DNA from: Methanosarcina sp. | GTDB taxonomy: Archaea > Halobacteriota > Methanosarcinia > Methanosarcinales > Methanosarcinaceae | Direction: 5' to 3' | Assembly (NCBI GenBank): GCA_013331265.1 | Contig: DUGS01000179.1 | Coordinates: 18,686 to 25,209 of the forward strand | Length of the DNA stretch: 6,524 bases | Shown: one piece after another, positions 1 to 5,383 of the stretch | Layout: every line of letters starts with the position of its first letter | Numbering within the stretch: position 1 is the stretch's first letter | Made by a program: the position numbers and the translations under genes | The notes under the pieces: model-generated | What the model was told of the DNA's origin: nothing | What the model saw: only the letters and a program-made list of their open reading frames with translations | Databases searched by the model: none

Positions 1-121
1 GCTTGAAGGCATGATTATTGCTGCAGAGCAGGGGAATGTGCTGGCTTTTGCATTCCATCCGGAATTAACCGAGGATCTTCGAATTCACCAGTATTTCCTG
101 GATAAAGTTTTGAACTGTTAA
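1..121 (+). CDS. pdxT: PdxT, pyridoxal 5'-phosphate synthase glutaminase subunit (3' end only)
   Basis: Only the last 39 codons are present, read in frame from base 2 to TAA at 119-121; the rest lies outside the window. The peptide carries the pattern VLAFAFHPELTEDLRIHQYF, which is the C-terminal signature of PdxT (SNO family, class I glutamine amidotransferase). The His and Glu of its HPE motif are the last two members of the Cys-His-Glu catalytic triad; the nucleophile Cys would lie upstream. In this family PdxT releases ammonia from glutamine and passes it to PdxS, which builds PLP from a pentose phosphate and a triose phosphate in the cytoplasm. PdxS is not visible here. The frame is intact and a T-rich terminator zone follows, so this looks like the end of a transcription unit. 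Other class I amidotransferases share an HPE-like motif, but the surrounding residues fit PdxT best. Confidence 0.9.
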   Translation, partial: LEGMIIAAEQGNVLAFAFHPELTEDLRIHQYFLDKVLNC

Positions 122-140
122 GAGTTACAGGGGTCAGCTC

Positions 141-209
141 ATGGATTTTCCAATAGCTGTCCCTTATTTCTTTCATTTGTTTCTTTTTATACTTATTGAA
201 TTCTTTTAA
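141..209 (+). other. Possible 22-codon hydrophobic micro-ORF (weak)
   Basis: An ATG at 141 opens a 22-codon frame to TAA at 207-209. It lies 19 bases after the pdxT stop and has GGGGT (130-134) six bases upstream. The peptide is almost entirely hydrophobic (many Phe, Leu, Ile) and could span a membrane once. The same bases are part of the T-rich terminator zone, and T-rich DNA read in this frame gives Phe/Leu by composition alone. Chance is therefore the more likely explanation. Confidence 0.12.
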
Positions 210-256
210 TTTTTCTCACATTCATCTGTTTTCTCACTGCTTTTTTCTACATTTTC
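155..256 (+). terminator. Oligo-T terminator zone after pdxT
   Basis: Repeated T runs sit here on the coding strand, for example 184-188, 210-214 and 241-246, embedded in a pyrimidine-rich stretch with no strong hairpin. Archaeal RNA polymerase terminates at such oligo-T tracts without needing a stem. The position just after the pdxT stop fits transcription ending here. Confidence 0.6.
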
Positions 257-447
257 TCTCTTTTCTGTTGTGTATCTTTTCCTGCAGGTAAAAGTAAAAA
301 GCCTTTGCTATAGACTAATCGGTAGAAAAATTCCTGAGCTGGATGATAATTAGCCTGTTCGAGTGTGGTAGTATATCTTGAAATAGTATCACTCATGAAT
401 GCGATTTTTCGCGGATAAATTACTTGAAATACTTAGATCTTGCCTCC

Positions 448-508
448 ACATATAAGAAGTGAATATAAACTACCCGCAAGAAAATAGCGAAGGGTCAAAT
501 ATTTAAAG
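448..508 (+). promoter_or_regulatory. Candidate promoter elements for the bPH operon
   Basis: Three TATA-like strings lie here: ACATATAAG at 448-456, GAATATAAAC at 461-470 and AAATATTTAAAG at 497-508. The last is preceded by a purine-rich stretch (gcgaaggg) that could act as a BRE. An archaeal start site would be about 25 bases downstream of whichever is used, giving a leader of roughly 150-200 nt. The sequence alone does not choose between them, and AT-rich spacers give such matches by chance. Confidence 0.3.
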
Positions 509-671
509 TGGTTTTGATAATTCTTACACTGTAAACCTAAATTTGATAGGATATTGTCAACAGTTTAAAATGATTAATATTAAAGAAATTCACAAACTAT
601 ACTGATAATCAATAACGGTAAAAAATAAAAAGGATTATTATGTTTACCTGACAAAAGTGGGTTTTATTCTT

Positions 672-676
672 GGAGG
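672..676 (+). promoter_or_regulatory. Shine-Dalgarno site that decides a TTG start
   Basis: GGAGG lies eight bases before the TTG at 685 and is a perfect match to the archaeal anti-SD. A longer reading beginning at TTG 670 would place this SD inside the coding sequence and has no SD of its own. The start at 685 is therefore preferred. Confidence 0.65.
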
Positions 677-684
677 CGGACTTT

Positions 685-1164
685 TTGCAAAATATTCCCG
701 ATCATCAGATAGACGAAAAAGCGGTCTCATACTGGCGCTGGTCGGGACTGCTCGGCTCTTTTTTGTATTGGCTGGTTCCTCTGGCTTATTATGGTGCCAT
801 GCAGCTCTGGAACTGGCCTGGATGGATTCTATTTATTATTATAGTTTTGGTACTGCTTATATCTTTACTGAAAATCACGGTGATTCCGAATATTCTATGG
901 AAAACGTGGCGTTACGATGTTTCTGAACACCAGATTGATCTTTATCATGGTGTGTTTATTAAATCTCGTACTTTAATTCCCATGGTACGCATCCAGCATG
1001 TTGATACTGTACAGGGACCATTAATGCGTCATTTTGGGATTTCTACGGTAACTGTATCAACTGCAGCGGATGAGCATGAAATACCTGCACTTGCAGATGA
1101 TGTAGCCGCTGAACTACGAGAAAAGATTTCAGTATTAGCCCGGGTAGTGGATGAAGATGTATGA
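685..1164 (+). CDS. YdbS-like membrane protein with one bPH_2 (DUF304) domain
   Basis: This is a small membrane protein of 159 residues from TTG 685, or 164 if TTG 670 is used. After a short polar N-terminus come two closely spaced hydrophobic segments at about residues 22-42 and 46-68, likely a membrane hairpin. A soluble bacterial-PH domain (bPH_2, formerly DUF304) follows at about residues 75-152. Its family pattern is clear: a YDV..HQIDLYHGVF opening, then IPMVRIQHVDT, then an RHFGISTVTVSTA strand that matches the usual 'QR.FGl..v.v.TA'. Length and layout match Bacillus subtilis YdbS. It overlaps the next gene by 14 nt, so the two are co-transcribed and probably coupled in translation. 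The biochemical role of the family is not known. The ydbST operon of B. subtilis belongs to the sigma-W envelope-stress regulon, so a protective membrane role is possible here by inference only. Confidence 0.85.
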   Translation: MQNIPDHQIDEKAVSYWRWSGLLGSFLYWLVPLAYYGAMQLWNWPGWILFIIIVLVLLISLLKITVIPNILWKTWRYDVSEHQIDLYHGVFIKSRTLIPMVRIQHVDTVQGPLMRHFGISTVTVSTAADEHEIPALADDVAAELREKISVLARVVDEDV

Positions 1165-2596
1165 ACCTCAACGCCTGCACCCAGCAGCAATACTGGAGTT
1201 TTTGATAGGTAATATTTATAAACAGTTTCAATCCTTACTGCCACTTATTATTCTGGTATTTGGGCAAAACGAAATTCGCCGGTGGTTTCTTTTTGCATTG
1301 CCTGTAATACTTCTGCTGTATGTGTTATATATAATAGTTTACTGGCTGCGTTATGTATATTATATTCAGGATGATGAACTGCATCTGGAATTCGGTATAT
1401 TCGTTAAGAAAAAACGATTCATTAGTTTTGGACGAGTTCAAGCAGTTCAGGTATCTTCCGGAATAATTCAGCGTATATTCGGCCTGGTGAAACTGCAGGT
1501 AGAAACAGCCGGCGGGGGGGACAAAGCTGAACTGGTCCTGCCTGCGATTTCCAAGAAAAGGGCAGAAGAGCTCCGGTATATTCTGGAAAGTAAACGACCC
1601 ATACCAGCCCAGAAATACCAGGAAACAGAAGATCAACATACAGGAGAAATTTTCCGGCTCTCAACCCGTGATTTGTTCATTCTGTCCAGCACCTCCAACA
1701 GCATTGGGGTGGTACTGGTAGGTTTATTTGTGATATTCTCGCAATTGGAAGAGGTCTTTCCCAATCTCAATATATGGACTATTGTAGGGGGTTATGTAAA
1801 TGAGATTGCTGGCAAAACAATCACTACTATTATACTTGTTGTTTTAGTCATATTTTTACTTACCTGGATTCTGTCACTGTTAGGGAATTTTATTAAATTT
1901 GGAGGCTTTGAACTCATACGTATGGATAATAATATAAAAATTAATCGCGGTCTCATGGAAAAAAAGCAGCTCACCATACCAATTAAAAAAATCCAGGCTG
2001 TACGCGTAGTAGAAAACGTTCTACGTCAACCGTTTGGAATGGTTAGTATTCAGGTAGTCAGTATCAGCAATGCCGAAGAAAAAGGCGAATCTAGTGTTCT
2101 TTTTCCGATAATCCCTCATAGACAGGTAGAGGAATTTTTAGAACAGGTCCTGCCTGAGTTTGCTGTCCCGCTTGAAACCAAACAGCTTCCTATCCGTTCA
2201 CGGATAAGGTATATTTTAATAAATCTTATACCGGCATTTCTTGTAACTATATTAGCAATGTTCTTCTTACCTTATGGCTGGTTCACACTCTTGCTGTGGC
2301 CTCTGGCAGTTTGGCTGGGCTTTATTCAATATCGGGATGCAGGCTTTAATATACAGAATAATAAACTGCTTATCAGTTCAAGGGCTCTGGGTAAGGTTAC
2401 TACTATAGTTCCCAGGCAGAGAATACAGTCTCTAGCTGTTTCTAACACCTATTTTCAAATAAAACGTAAACTTACTACATTGCATGTAGCGATCGCCTCC
2501 GGCAGCATTACTGCCAGTAAAAAATTGGTCGGTATGGATAAGGAAGAAAGCGCAATGATCAGCAGGTGGTATTCTGATTTTGGCGGATACATATAA
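1151..2596 (+). CDS. YdbT-like membrane protein with three bPH_2 (DUF304) domains
   Basis: This 481-residue protein is the partner of the preceding gene. Hydrophobic segments at about 46-66, 183-200, 222-245, 352-372 and 375-392 (a weaker one at 27-37) alternate with three bPH_2 domains at about 68-145, 252-335 and 395-470. Each domain repeats the same core: VQAVQVSSGIIQRIFGL in the first, IQAVRVVENVLRQPFGM in the second, and a more diverged IQSLAVSNTYFQIKRKLTTL in the third. Length and order correspond to Bacillus YdbT (about 490 residues). The ATG at 1151 overlaps the end of the upstream gene; an ATG two codons later (1157) is equally possible. Neither has a strong SD, which suits translational coupling. 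A run of seven G at 1514-1520 (GGC GGG GGG GAC) lies inside the first domain, but the frame is intact. The PH domains are likely cytoplasmic; ligand and function are unknown. Confidence 0.87.
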   Translation: MKMYEPQRLHPAAILEFLIGNIYKQFQSLLPLIILVFGQNEIRRWFLFALPVILLLYVLYIIVYWLRYVYYIQDDELHLEFGIFVKKKRFISFGRVQAVQVSSGIIQRIFGLVKLQVETAGGGDKAELVLPAISKKRAEELRYILESKRPIPAQKYQETEDQHTGEIFRLSTRDLFILSSTSNSIGVVLVGLFVIFSQLEEVFPNLNIWTIVGGYVNEIAGKTITTIILVVLVIFLLTWILSLLGNFIKFGGFELIRMDNNIKINRGLMEKKQLTIPIKKIQAVRVVENVLRQPFGMVSIQVVSISNAEEKGESSVLFPIIPHRQVEEFLEQVLPEFAVPLETKQLPIRSRIRYILINLIPAFLVTILAMFFLPYGWFTLLLWPLAVWLGFIQYRDAGFNIQNNKLLISSRALGKVTTIVPRQRIQSLAVSNTYFQIKRKLTTLHVAIASGSITASKKLVGMDKEESAMISRWYSDFGGYI

Positions 2597-2705
2597 TTCT
2601 GGTACCCCTAATATCCAGGCAACAATATATAAAAAAACAATATGCTATATAGAAGATGTTTTGCTGATAGAAACAGGATAAACTAAGGCAAGCAAAATCA
2701 AAGTC

Positions 2706-2726
2706 TTTTTAATTTTTCGGGTTTTT
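2706..2726 (+). terminator. Triple oligo-T terminator after the bPH operon
   Basis: Three T5 runs (2706-2710, 2713-2717, 2722-2726) lie about 110-130 bases after the stop of the YdbT-like gene. They are of the stem-less type used by archaeal RNA polymerase. A weak GC-containing break (cggg) separates the last two. Confidence 0.55.
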
Positions 2727-2781
2727 CTTCAATTTCAAAAATAATCATAAAATTTCATCCAAATTTGAGTAAACCAATATC

Positions 2782-2801
2782 ATCTCCTTGGAAAAGGAGA
2801 T
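2782..2801 (+). repeat. Perfect 8-bp hairpin with a GGAA loop
   Basis: ATCTCCTT (2782-2789) and AAGGAGAT (2794-2801) are exact reverse complements separated by GGAA, which has the GNRA tetraloop form. The stem has three G-C pairs and sits in a very AT-rich context. No T run follows directly, so it is not a classical terminator. A TATA-like ACTTATAAATATT starts about 14 bases downstream. It could be a 3' RNA-stabilising hairpin or a protein-binding palindrome. Confidence 0.45.
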
Positions 2802-2963
2802 CCATTCAGACAGATACTTATAAATATTCTCCAATGATAATTTAATTTTTGTGGAAATTCAGACCTTTTAAAATGAATTTTTGTTTCCAGGCGCTTCAAA
2901 TGGCTTTAATTTTTACGAATTTTAGAACAGTGTTCTTCTTTTGCACCTATACCCGATAACCAA

Positions 2964-2975
2964 TTTTTTATATAT
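2964..2975 (+). promoter_or_regulatory. TATA box for the PNPOx-like gene
   Basis: TTTTTTATATAT is a close match to the archaeal TATA consensus. It lies about 125 bases before the ATG at 3099, so transcription should begin near 3000 with a leader of roughly 100 nt. The next strong TATA-like string upstream, at about 2816-2828, would give a leader of about 250 nt. Confidence 0.5.
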
Positions 2976-3098
2976 TTGTCGCTCTTTAGTTGTTTATAAT
3001 TCTAAACATCACCAACTCCCTAACTTACTAAATAAATGATAGGGTAATGTGTAAGAATTTATTCAAATAAAAGCAGATCTAACGAAGGGGTGAAGTAA

Positions 3099-3506
3099 AT
3101 GGTCAAATTAAGCAATGAAATGGTAGAAGATTTTGCAAAAATGAAAATTTTCCCTTTTGCAACCGCCTCCAGAAACGGAGAACCGAACGTAATACCAATT
3201 GGCTTTTGTAAGCTTCAGGAAGACAGGGAAACTATCTGGATTGCAGACAATTACTTCCATAAGACCCGTCTGAACCTTGACGAAAACCCTAGAGGCGCGA
3301 TCTATGTCTGGGGACCTGAGGTGAAGGGCTGCTACCAGATTAAAGGGGATTTTGAGATCAAAACCGAAGGGGAAGACTATGAAAAGATGTATAAGGCAGT
3401 CAAGAGCATGGGAGACAGGTTCCCTGCAAAAGCCCTGGCTATCATGAAGATCACGGATGTTTACGAATGCAAATCCGGAGCAGGAGCCGGAAAGCAGCTT
3501 CTCTGA
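3099..3506 (+). CDS. PNPOx-like FMN-binding split-barrel protein
   Basis: This is a complete 135-residue cytoplasmic protein. The ATG follows GGGGTGA (3087-3093), a good SD. After an N-terminal helix (about 1-17), the pattern TASRNGEPNVIPIGF (about 22-36) opens the split beta-barrel. It continues with TIWIADNYFHKTRLNLDENP (about 45-64) and YQIKGDFEI (about 79-87), the typical order of the pyridoxamine-phosphate-oxidase-like superfamily; the K-T-R...N-L..N-P stretch usually contacts the FMN phosphate. True PdxH enzymes are over 200 residues and have a C-terminal dimer region missing here, so vitamin B6 oxidation is unlikely despite the family name and the pdxT gene nearby. More likely it is a flavin-binding reductase or FMN-storage protein; the substrate cannot be read from sequence. 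It stands alone, with its own TATA box and terminator. Three cysteines (37, 78, 124) do not form a recognisable metal site. Confidence 0.85.
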   Translation: MVKLSNEMVEDFAKMKIFPFATASRNGEPNVIPIGFCKLQEDRETIWIADNYFHKTRLNLDENPRGAIYVWGPEVKGCYQIKGDFEIKTEGEDYEKMYKAVKSMGDRFPAKALAIMKITDVYECKSGAGAGKQLL

Positions 3507-3509
3507 ATG

Positions 3510-3522
3510 CTCTTTAAAAGAG
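3510..3522 (+). repeat. Small stem just after the PNPOx-like gene
   Basis: CTCTT-taa-AAGAG forms a 5-bp stem directly behind the stop codon (3504-3506). It precedes the stronger terminator palindrome by about 30 bases and may protect the 3' end of the mRNA. It is short enough to be chance. Confidence 0.3.
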
Positions 3523-3552
3523 ATATAAATAATTTATGATTTAGTCATGTCC

Positions 3553-3591
3553 GTGAGGATGAAATTTCATCCTCGCAATCTCTCTTTTTTT
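3553..3591 (+). terminator. Palindrome-plus-T terminator of the PNPOx-like gene
   Basis: GAGGATGAAATTTCATCCTC (3555-3574) is a perfect 20-base palindrome. In RNA the stem can be lengthened by a G-U wobble and a further G-C pair (3553-3576). T-rich sequence with a T7 run (3585-3591) begins within ten bases. This is the clearest terminator in the window and looks like a bacterial-style intrinsic terminator. Confidence 0.8.
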
Positions 3592-3668
3592 GAAAAAAAT
3601 GTTCTCAATTAGGAGTATCCTTCTTCTGTTTTTAGATAATCCCTTTAATTTTGTCTAACCTTTCTGAG

Positions 3669-3698
3669 GATTGTAACACTGATTGTAACACTGATTGT
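3669..3698 (+). repeat. 12-bp direct tandem repeat, 2.5 copies, upstream of a TATA box
   Basis: GATTGTAACACT occurs at 3669-3680 and again exactly at 3681-3692, and its first half (GATTGT) follows at 3693-3698. The array ends 20 bases before the TATA box at 3719. That is where an activator or autoregulator of the gene at 3906 could bind. A 12-bp period places successive copies slightly more than one helical turn apart. It could also be a replication-slippage product with no role. Confidence 0.75.
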
Positions 3699-3718
3699 TT
3701 GAGACTTTGCACAGAAAC

Positions 3719-3726
3719 TATATATG
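3719..3726 (+). promoter_or_regulatory. TATA box for the membrane-anchored regulator
   Basis: TATATATG, preceded by the purine-rich cagaaac, resembles an archaeal BRE/TATA pair. A start site near 3750 would give a leader of about 155 nt before GTG 3906. Confidence 0.4.
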
Positions 3727-3905
3727 CCTGGCTTTCGTACCCATTTTTTGCGATCTTTAATATCCGAAAAACATTTTTTACGTGTCATTGCAGGACTTGA
3801 GAATCCTGAATGGAGTGAAAAAAGCAGGATAAGCATCAATACAACATTTTTCAGGGATACGTGTAAAAGGGACCCAGAAAGATCAAACTCTATGGAGAAT
3901 AGTCA

Positions 3906-4685
3906 GTGGAGCCGGGAACGATACGTTTAACGTTTGCCAGCATTGAATTTAAAAAAAAGATTGTTGGCTGTTTACTATTTTTTCTATTAACAACTACAGC
4001 CGGAGCTACGGAATATATCGTAAGTCCTGCTCCAAGTGACCAGGCCGGAGTTTCAATTAACGGAGAAGAAGTAGTATTGCTCAGGGACTTTACAGTCTAC
4101 TGGCAGTTTCTGCTCTGGCTAGCTGTAATGAATGCCCTGTCGGCAGCAGACGTACTGATCTTCCCTACAAAACTTATTTTCGCAATACTCGGGTTCCGGA
4201 TTACGAAACATGCAGATATATTTGATAACTCTAACCGCGCCAGAATCTATAAATACATAATAACCAGACCTGGAGCGTATCTGAGTGAAATTGTAGAAAA
4301 ATCAGGAATAGACAAGGGGGCAGTGAGTTACCACATCCAGATTCTGAAAACCCATCACAAAATTGAAGCCTACAGAGATTCCGGGAAAACAAGATATTTC
4401 CAGAATAATTCTACTTATGGTGAAGAAGAGAAAAAAGTTGTTTCCGCGCTTCAAAATTCCACGAATCAAAGGATAATTTTGGAAATATTGAAGGGTAAGT
4501 GCAGCACCAATGCCGCTCTTTCCACGGAAATTGGAATTTCCAGAGGTACAGTTTCCTGGTATATGAAGCAATTAAAGGAACTGGATCTTATTGAAGAAAA
4601 TAAAATAGGAAGGAGTAAAATATACAGTATAAATCCTGTTTATCAAGATACAATAGAAAAAACATACATGAAATTCTTTGAATAG
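3906..4685 (+). CDS. Membrane-anchored transcriptional regulator with two winged-helix domains
   Basis: This 259-residue protein begins at GTG 3906, with GGAG (3894-3897) eight bases upstream. A positively charged N-terminus (FKKK at 15-18) leads into a hydrophobic segment (about 19-35). Next come a short polar loop outside the membrane (about 36-63), a second hydrophobic stretch (about 65-98), and then two DNA-binding domains inside the cell. The first winged helix spans about 108-168, with recognition helix DKGAVSYHIQIL and wing KTRYFQN. The second spans about 185-245, with SRGTVSWYMKQL and wing GRSKIY. This architecture fits archaeal regulators of the COG3398 type (two HTH domains). It is probably a one-component sensor that reads a membrane or exterior signal and binds DNA directly. 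The first segment could be a cleaved signal peptide, leaving one anchor. It stands alone; its targets are unknown, and the tandem repeat upstream of its promoter suggests autoregulation. It ends in TAG. Confidence 0.82.
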   Translation: MEPGTIRLTFASIEFKKKIVGCLLFFLLTTTAGATEYIVSPAPSDQAGVSINGEEVVLLRDFTVYWQFLLWLAVMNALSAADVLIFPTKLIFAILGFRITKHADIFDNSNRARIYKYIITRPGAYLSEIVEKSGIDKGAVSYHIQILKTHHKIEAYRDSGKTRYFQNNSTYGEEEKKVVSALQNSTNQRIILEILKGKCSTNAALSTEIGISRGTVSWYMKQLKELDLIEENKIGRSKIYSINPVYQDTIEKTYMKFFE

Positions 4686-4731
4686 CGGGCTCAAACAGAA
4701 AACTAAGCAAGATTTATATTTTCAAAGAATT
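4672..4731 (+). repeat. 11-bp inverted repeat spanning the regulator stop codon
   Basis: AATTCTTTGAA (4672-4682), the last codons of the regulator, is exactly complementary to TTCAAAGAATT (4721-4731) in the 3' untranslated region. The 38-base loop contains the TAG stop. The pairing could form a 3' stem in the mRNA, but it is AT-rich and no T run follows. Confidence 0.45.
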
Positions 4732-4759
4732 GTGTGCCAGGAAGAAAATAAGCTTTTTC

Positions 4760-4880
4760 GGTTCTGTAGAAATCCTTTTCAAATCGAAACAAGAGGATCA
4801 TACCCAACTACTAAAACCAGTTCTGCATCTTTAGTCACAAGTATCTGGAATTTCTCAAACCAAAGGATTTCTACAGAGCC
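4760..4880. mobile_element. 121-bp element bounded by 19-bp inverted repeats (MITE-like or IS remnant)
   Basis: GGTTCTGTAGAAATCCTTT (4760-4778) and AAAGGATTTCTACAGAGCC (4862-4880) are reverse complements with one mismatch in 19. GG..CTGT ends with a pure inverted repeat are typical of insertion-sequence termini. The 83-base interior is too short to encode a transposase, which suggests a miniature element or a heavily deleted IS. No clear target-site duplication flanks it (left flank ctttttc, right flank taaaatt), so the insertion may be old or the ends may differ by a few bases. Alternatively, as RNA, this is a long hairpin with a large loop. Confidence 0.5.
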
Positions 4881-5225
4881 TAAAATTAATAGCACTAAGC
4901 CTTTAACTGTTAAAAATAACTATTTTTCCATGGCCTAGAGTGCTTGATTTTTTGTTTCAAATATGTAAGTTCTAATTCTGAGGATTCTCACAAAACGAAA
5001 ATAATTTTTGTTAATCAATTCAATGCCGTTTATCTTGTTTCCAAAATAATGTGATCTCAGACATAAAAATCAAAATGTCTTTATATGGCACGGTTTTTCA
5101 CAATTTTATATGAATTATATTCCGGATATCAAGTAATTCGTCATATTAAGTAACATTGCAGAAAAACAAAATCATGAATAAAGCATCATCTTGATTGTTT
5201 GATGATCTGGCGAAAAACTTTATGG

Positions 5226-5233
5226 TTTATATG
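5226..5233 (+). promoter_or_regulatory. Candidate TATA box for the secreted PPC protein gene
   Basis: TTTATATG, preceded by the purine-rich gcgaaaaac, is close to the archaeal consensus. A start site near 5255-5260 would give a leader of about 125 nt that includes both downstream hairpins. Confidence 0.4.
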
Positions 5234-5288
5234 TAGAGAGACTGTAGTAATTTATGTAGGTTAAAATTTCTTTGAATGACCCATTTGA

Positions 5289-5306
5289 CCTCCATATGCC
5301 CGGAGG
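5289..5306 (+). repeat. GC-rich leader hairpin CCTCC/GGAGG
   Basis: CCTCC (5289-5293) pairs with GGAGG (5302-5306) across an 8-base loop. An alternative stem, TGCC/GGCA (5297-5300 with 5305-5308), overlaps it, so the two are mutually exclusive. It stands out in an AT-rich spacer and probably lies in the 5' leader of the PPC gene. Confidence 0.4.
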
Positions 5307-5350
5307 CACGGTTATGGTAGCTTCACATGATACTTAAAGCTTGTTAATCT

Positions 5351-5376
5351 TGCCTCAGGAGCAAAATCGTGAGGTA
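5351..5376 (+). promoter_or_regulatory. Hairpin that can mask the SD of the PPC protein gene
   Basis: TGCCTCA (5351-5357) can pair with TGAGGTA (5370-5376), a 7-bp stem with one G-U pair and a 12-base loop. The 3' arm contains GAGGT (5371-5375), the SD for the ATG at 5384. Folding would hide the SD, so translation could respond to whatever opens the stem. This is inferred from base pairing only. Confidence 0.4.
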
Positions 5377-5383
5377 AAATGAA

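Larger units (their letters stand above)
210..684. other. Long AT-rich spacer between pdxT and the bPH operon
   Basis: No convincing gene is seen on either strand beyond the weak micro-ORF that ends at 209. The 5' part is the pdxT terminator zone. The rest contains candidate TATA boxes near 448-508 and only very short stems, such as GCGA-ttttt-CGC at about 402-413. A GTTCGAGT string near 355 resembles a tRNA T-loop, but no clover-leaf can be drawn around it. The distal part is probably promoter plus a 5' leader for the bPH operon. Confidence 0.5.
2597..3098. other. AT-rich spacer between the bPH operon and the PNPOx-like gene
   Basis: This 500-base spacer holds the T-tract terminator of the upstream operon, one perfect 8-bp hairpin (2782-2801), a TATA-like string at about 2816-2828 and a stronger TATA box at 2964-2975. 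A 28-codon frame from ATG 2873 to TAA 2957 has no SD and an unremarkable, Phe-rich product, so it is not called as a gene. Confidence 0.5.
3592..3905. other. Spacer and probable leader upstream of the membrane-anchored regulator
   Basis: No supported gene lies here. The stretch contains T-rich DNA, a 12-bp tandem repeat at 3669-3698, a TATA box at 3719-3726 and then about 150 bases of probable leader. A 68-codon frame from ATG 3724 to 3930 starts inside the TATA box, has no SD and shows no recognisable domain, so it is not called. Confidence 0.5.
4686..5383. other. Gene-poor 700-base spacer between the regulator and the secreted genes
   Basis: No convincing gene is seen on either strand. Readable content is the inverted-repeat element at 4760-4880, a T6 run at 4948-4953 that may end transcription of the regulator, and small stems: AGACAT/ATGTCT at about 5060-5080 and ATCATC/GATGAT at 5185-5206. 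Near the next gene lie a TATA box at 5226-5233 and two GC-richer hairpins. A + strand frame from TTG 4678 to 4938 and a complementary - strand frame (4779-4922, bounded by stops) both cross the element and look accidental or degenerate. Confidence 0.5.

Noticed and set aside
350..370. GTTCGAGT string resembling a tRNA T-loop
   Set aside because: No matching T-stem, acceptor stem or anticodon arm can be built around it.
657..926. 89-codon frame starting at GTG 657
   Set aside because: It overlaps the YdbS-like gene in another frame, whose product shows a clear bPH_2 pattern; this frame shows none.
1514..1520. Run of seven G inside the YdbT-like gene as a possible phase-variation tract
   Set aside because: The frame is intact and encodes plausible Gly residues; seven bases is short and nothing else supports switching. 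It is mainly a site to check for sequencing error.
2873..2959. 28-codon frame in the spacer before the PNPOx-like gene
   Set aside because: No SD, Phe-rich AT-driven composition and overlap with promoter sequence.
3099..3506. PNPOx-like gene as part of vitamin B6 metabolism together with pdxT
   Set aside because: The protein is far shorter than PdxH and lacks its C-terminal region. Organisms with PdxS/PdxT make PLP directly and do not need the oxidase. The genes are 3 kb apart with other operons between them.
3724..3930. 68-codon frame upstream of the regulator
   Set aside because: Its ATG lies inside the TATA box, there is no SD, the product is unrecognisable, and it overlaps the regulator start in another frame.
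4683..4706. TAG stop of the regulator read through as pyrrolysine
   Set aside because: Readthrough would add only the TAG residue and six more (RAQTEN) before TAA, with no sign of a conserved domain; TAG is an ordinary stop for many genes in such genomes.
4678..4938. 86-codon frame after the regulator, and a 46-codon - strand open stretch opposite it
   Set aside because: The + frame starts at a TTG inside the regulator without an SD and is low-complexity Ser/Thr/Asn/Lys. The - strand stretch is bounded by stops with only ATG GAA AAA TAG upstream. Both run through the inverted-repeat element.
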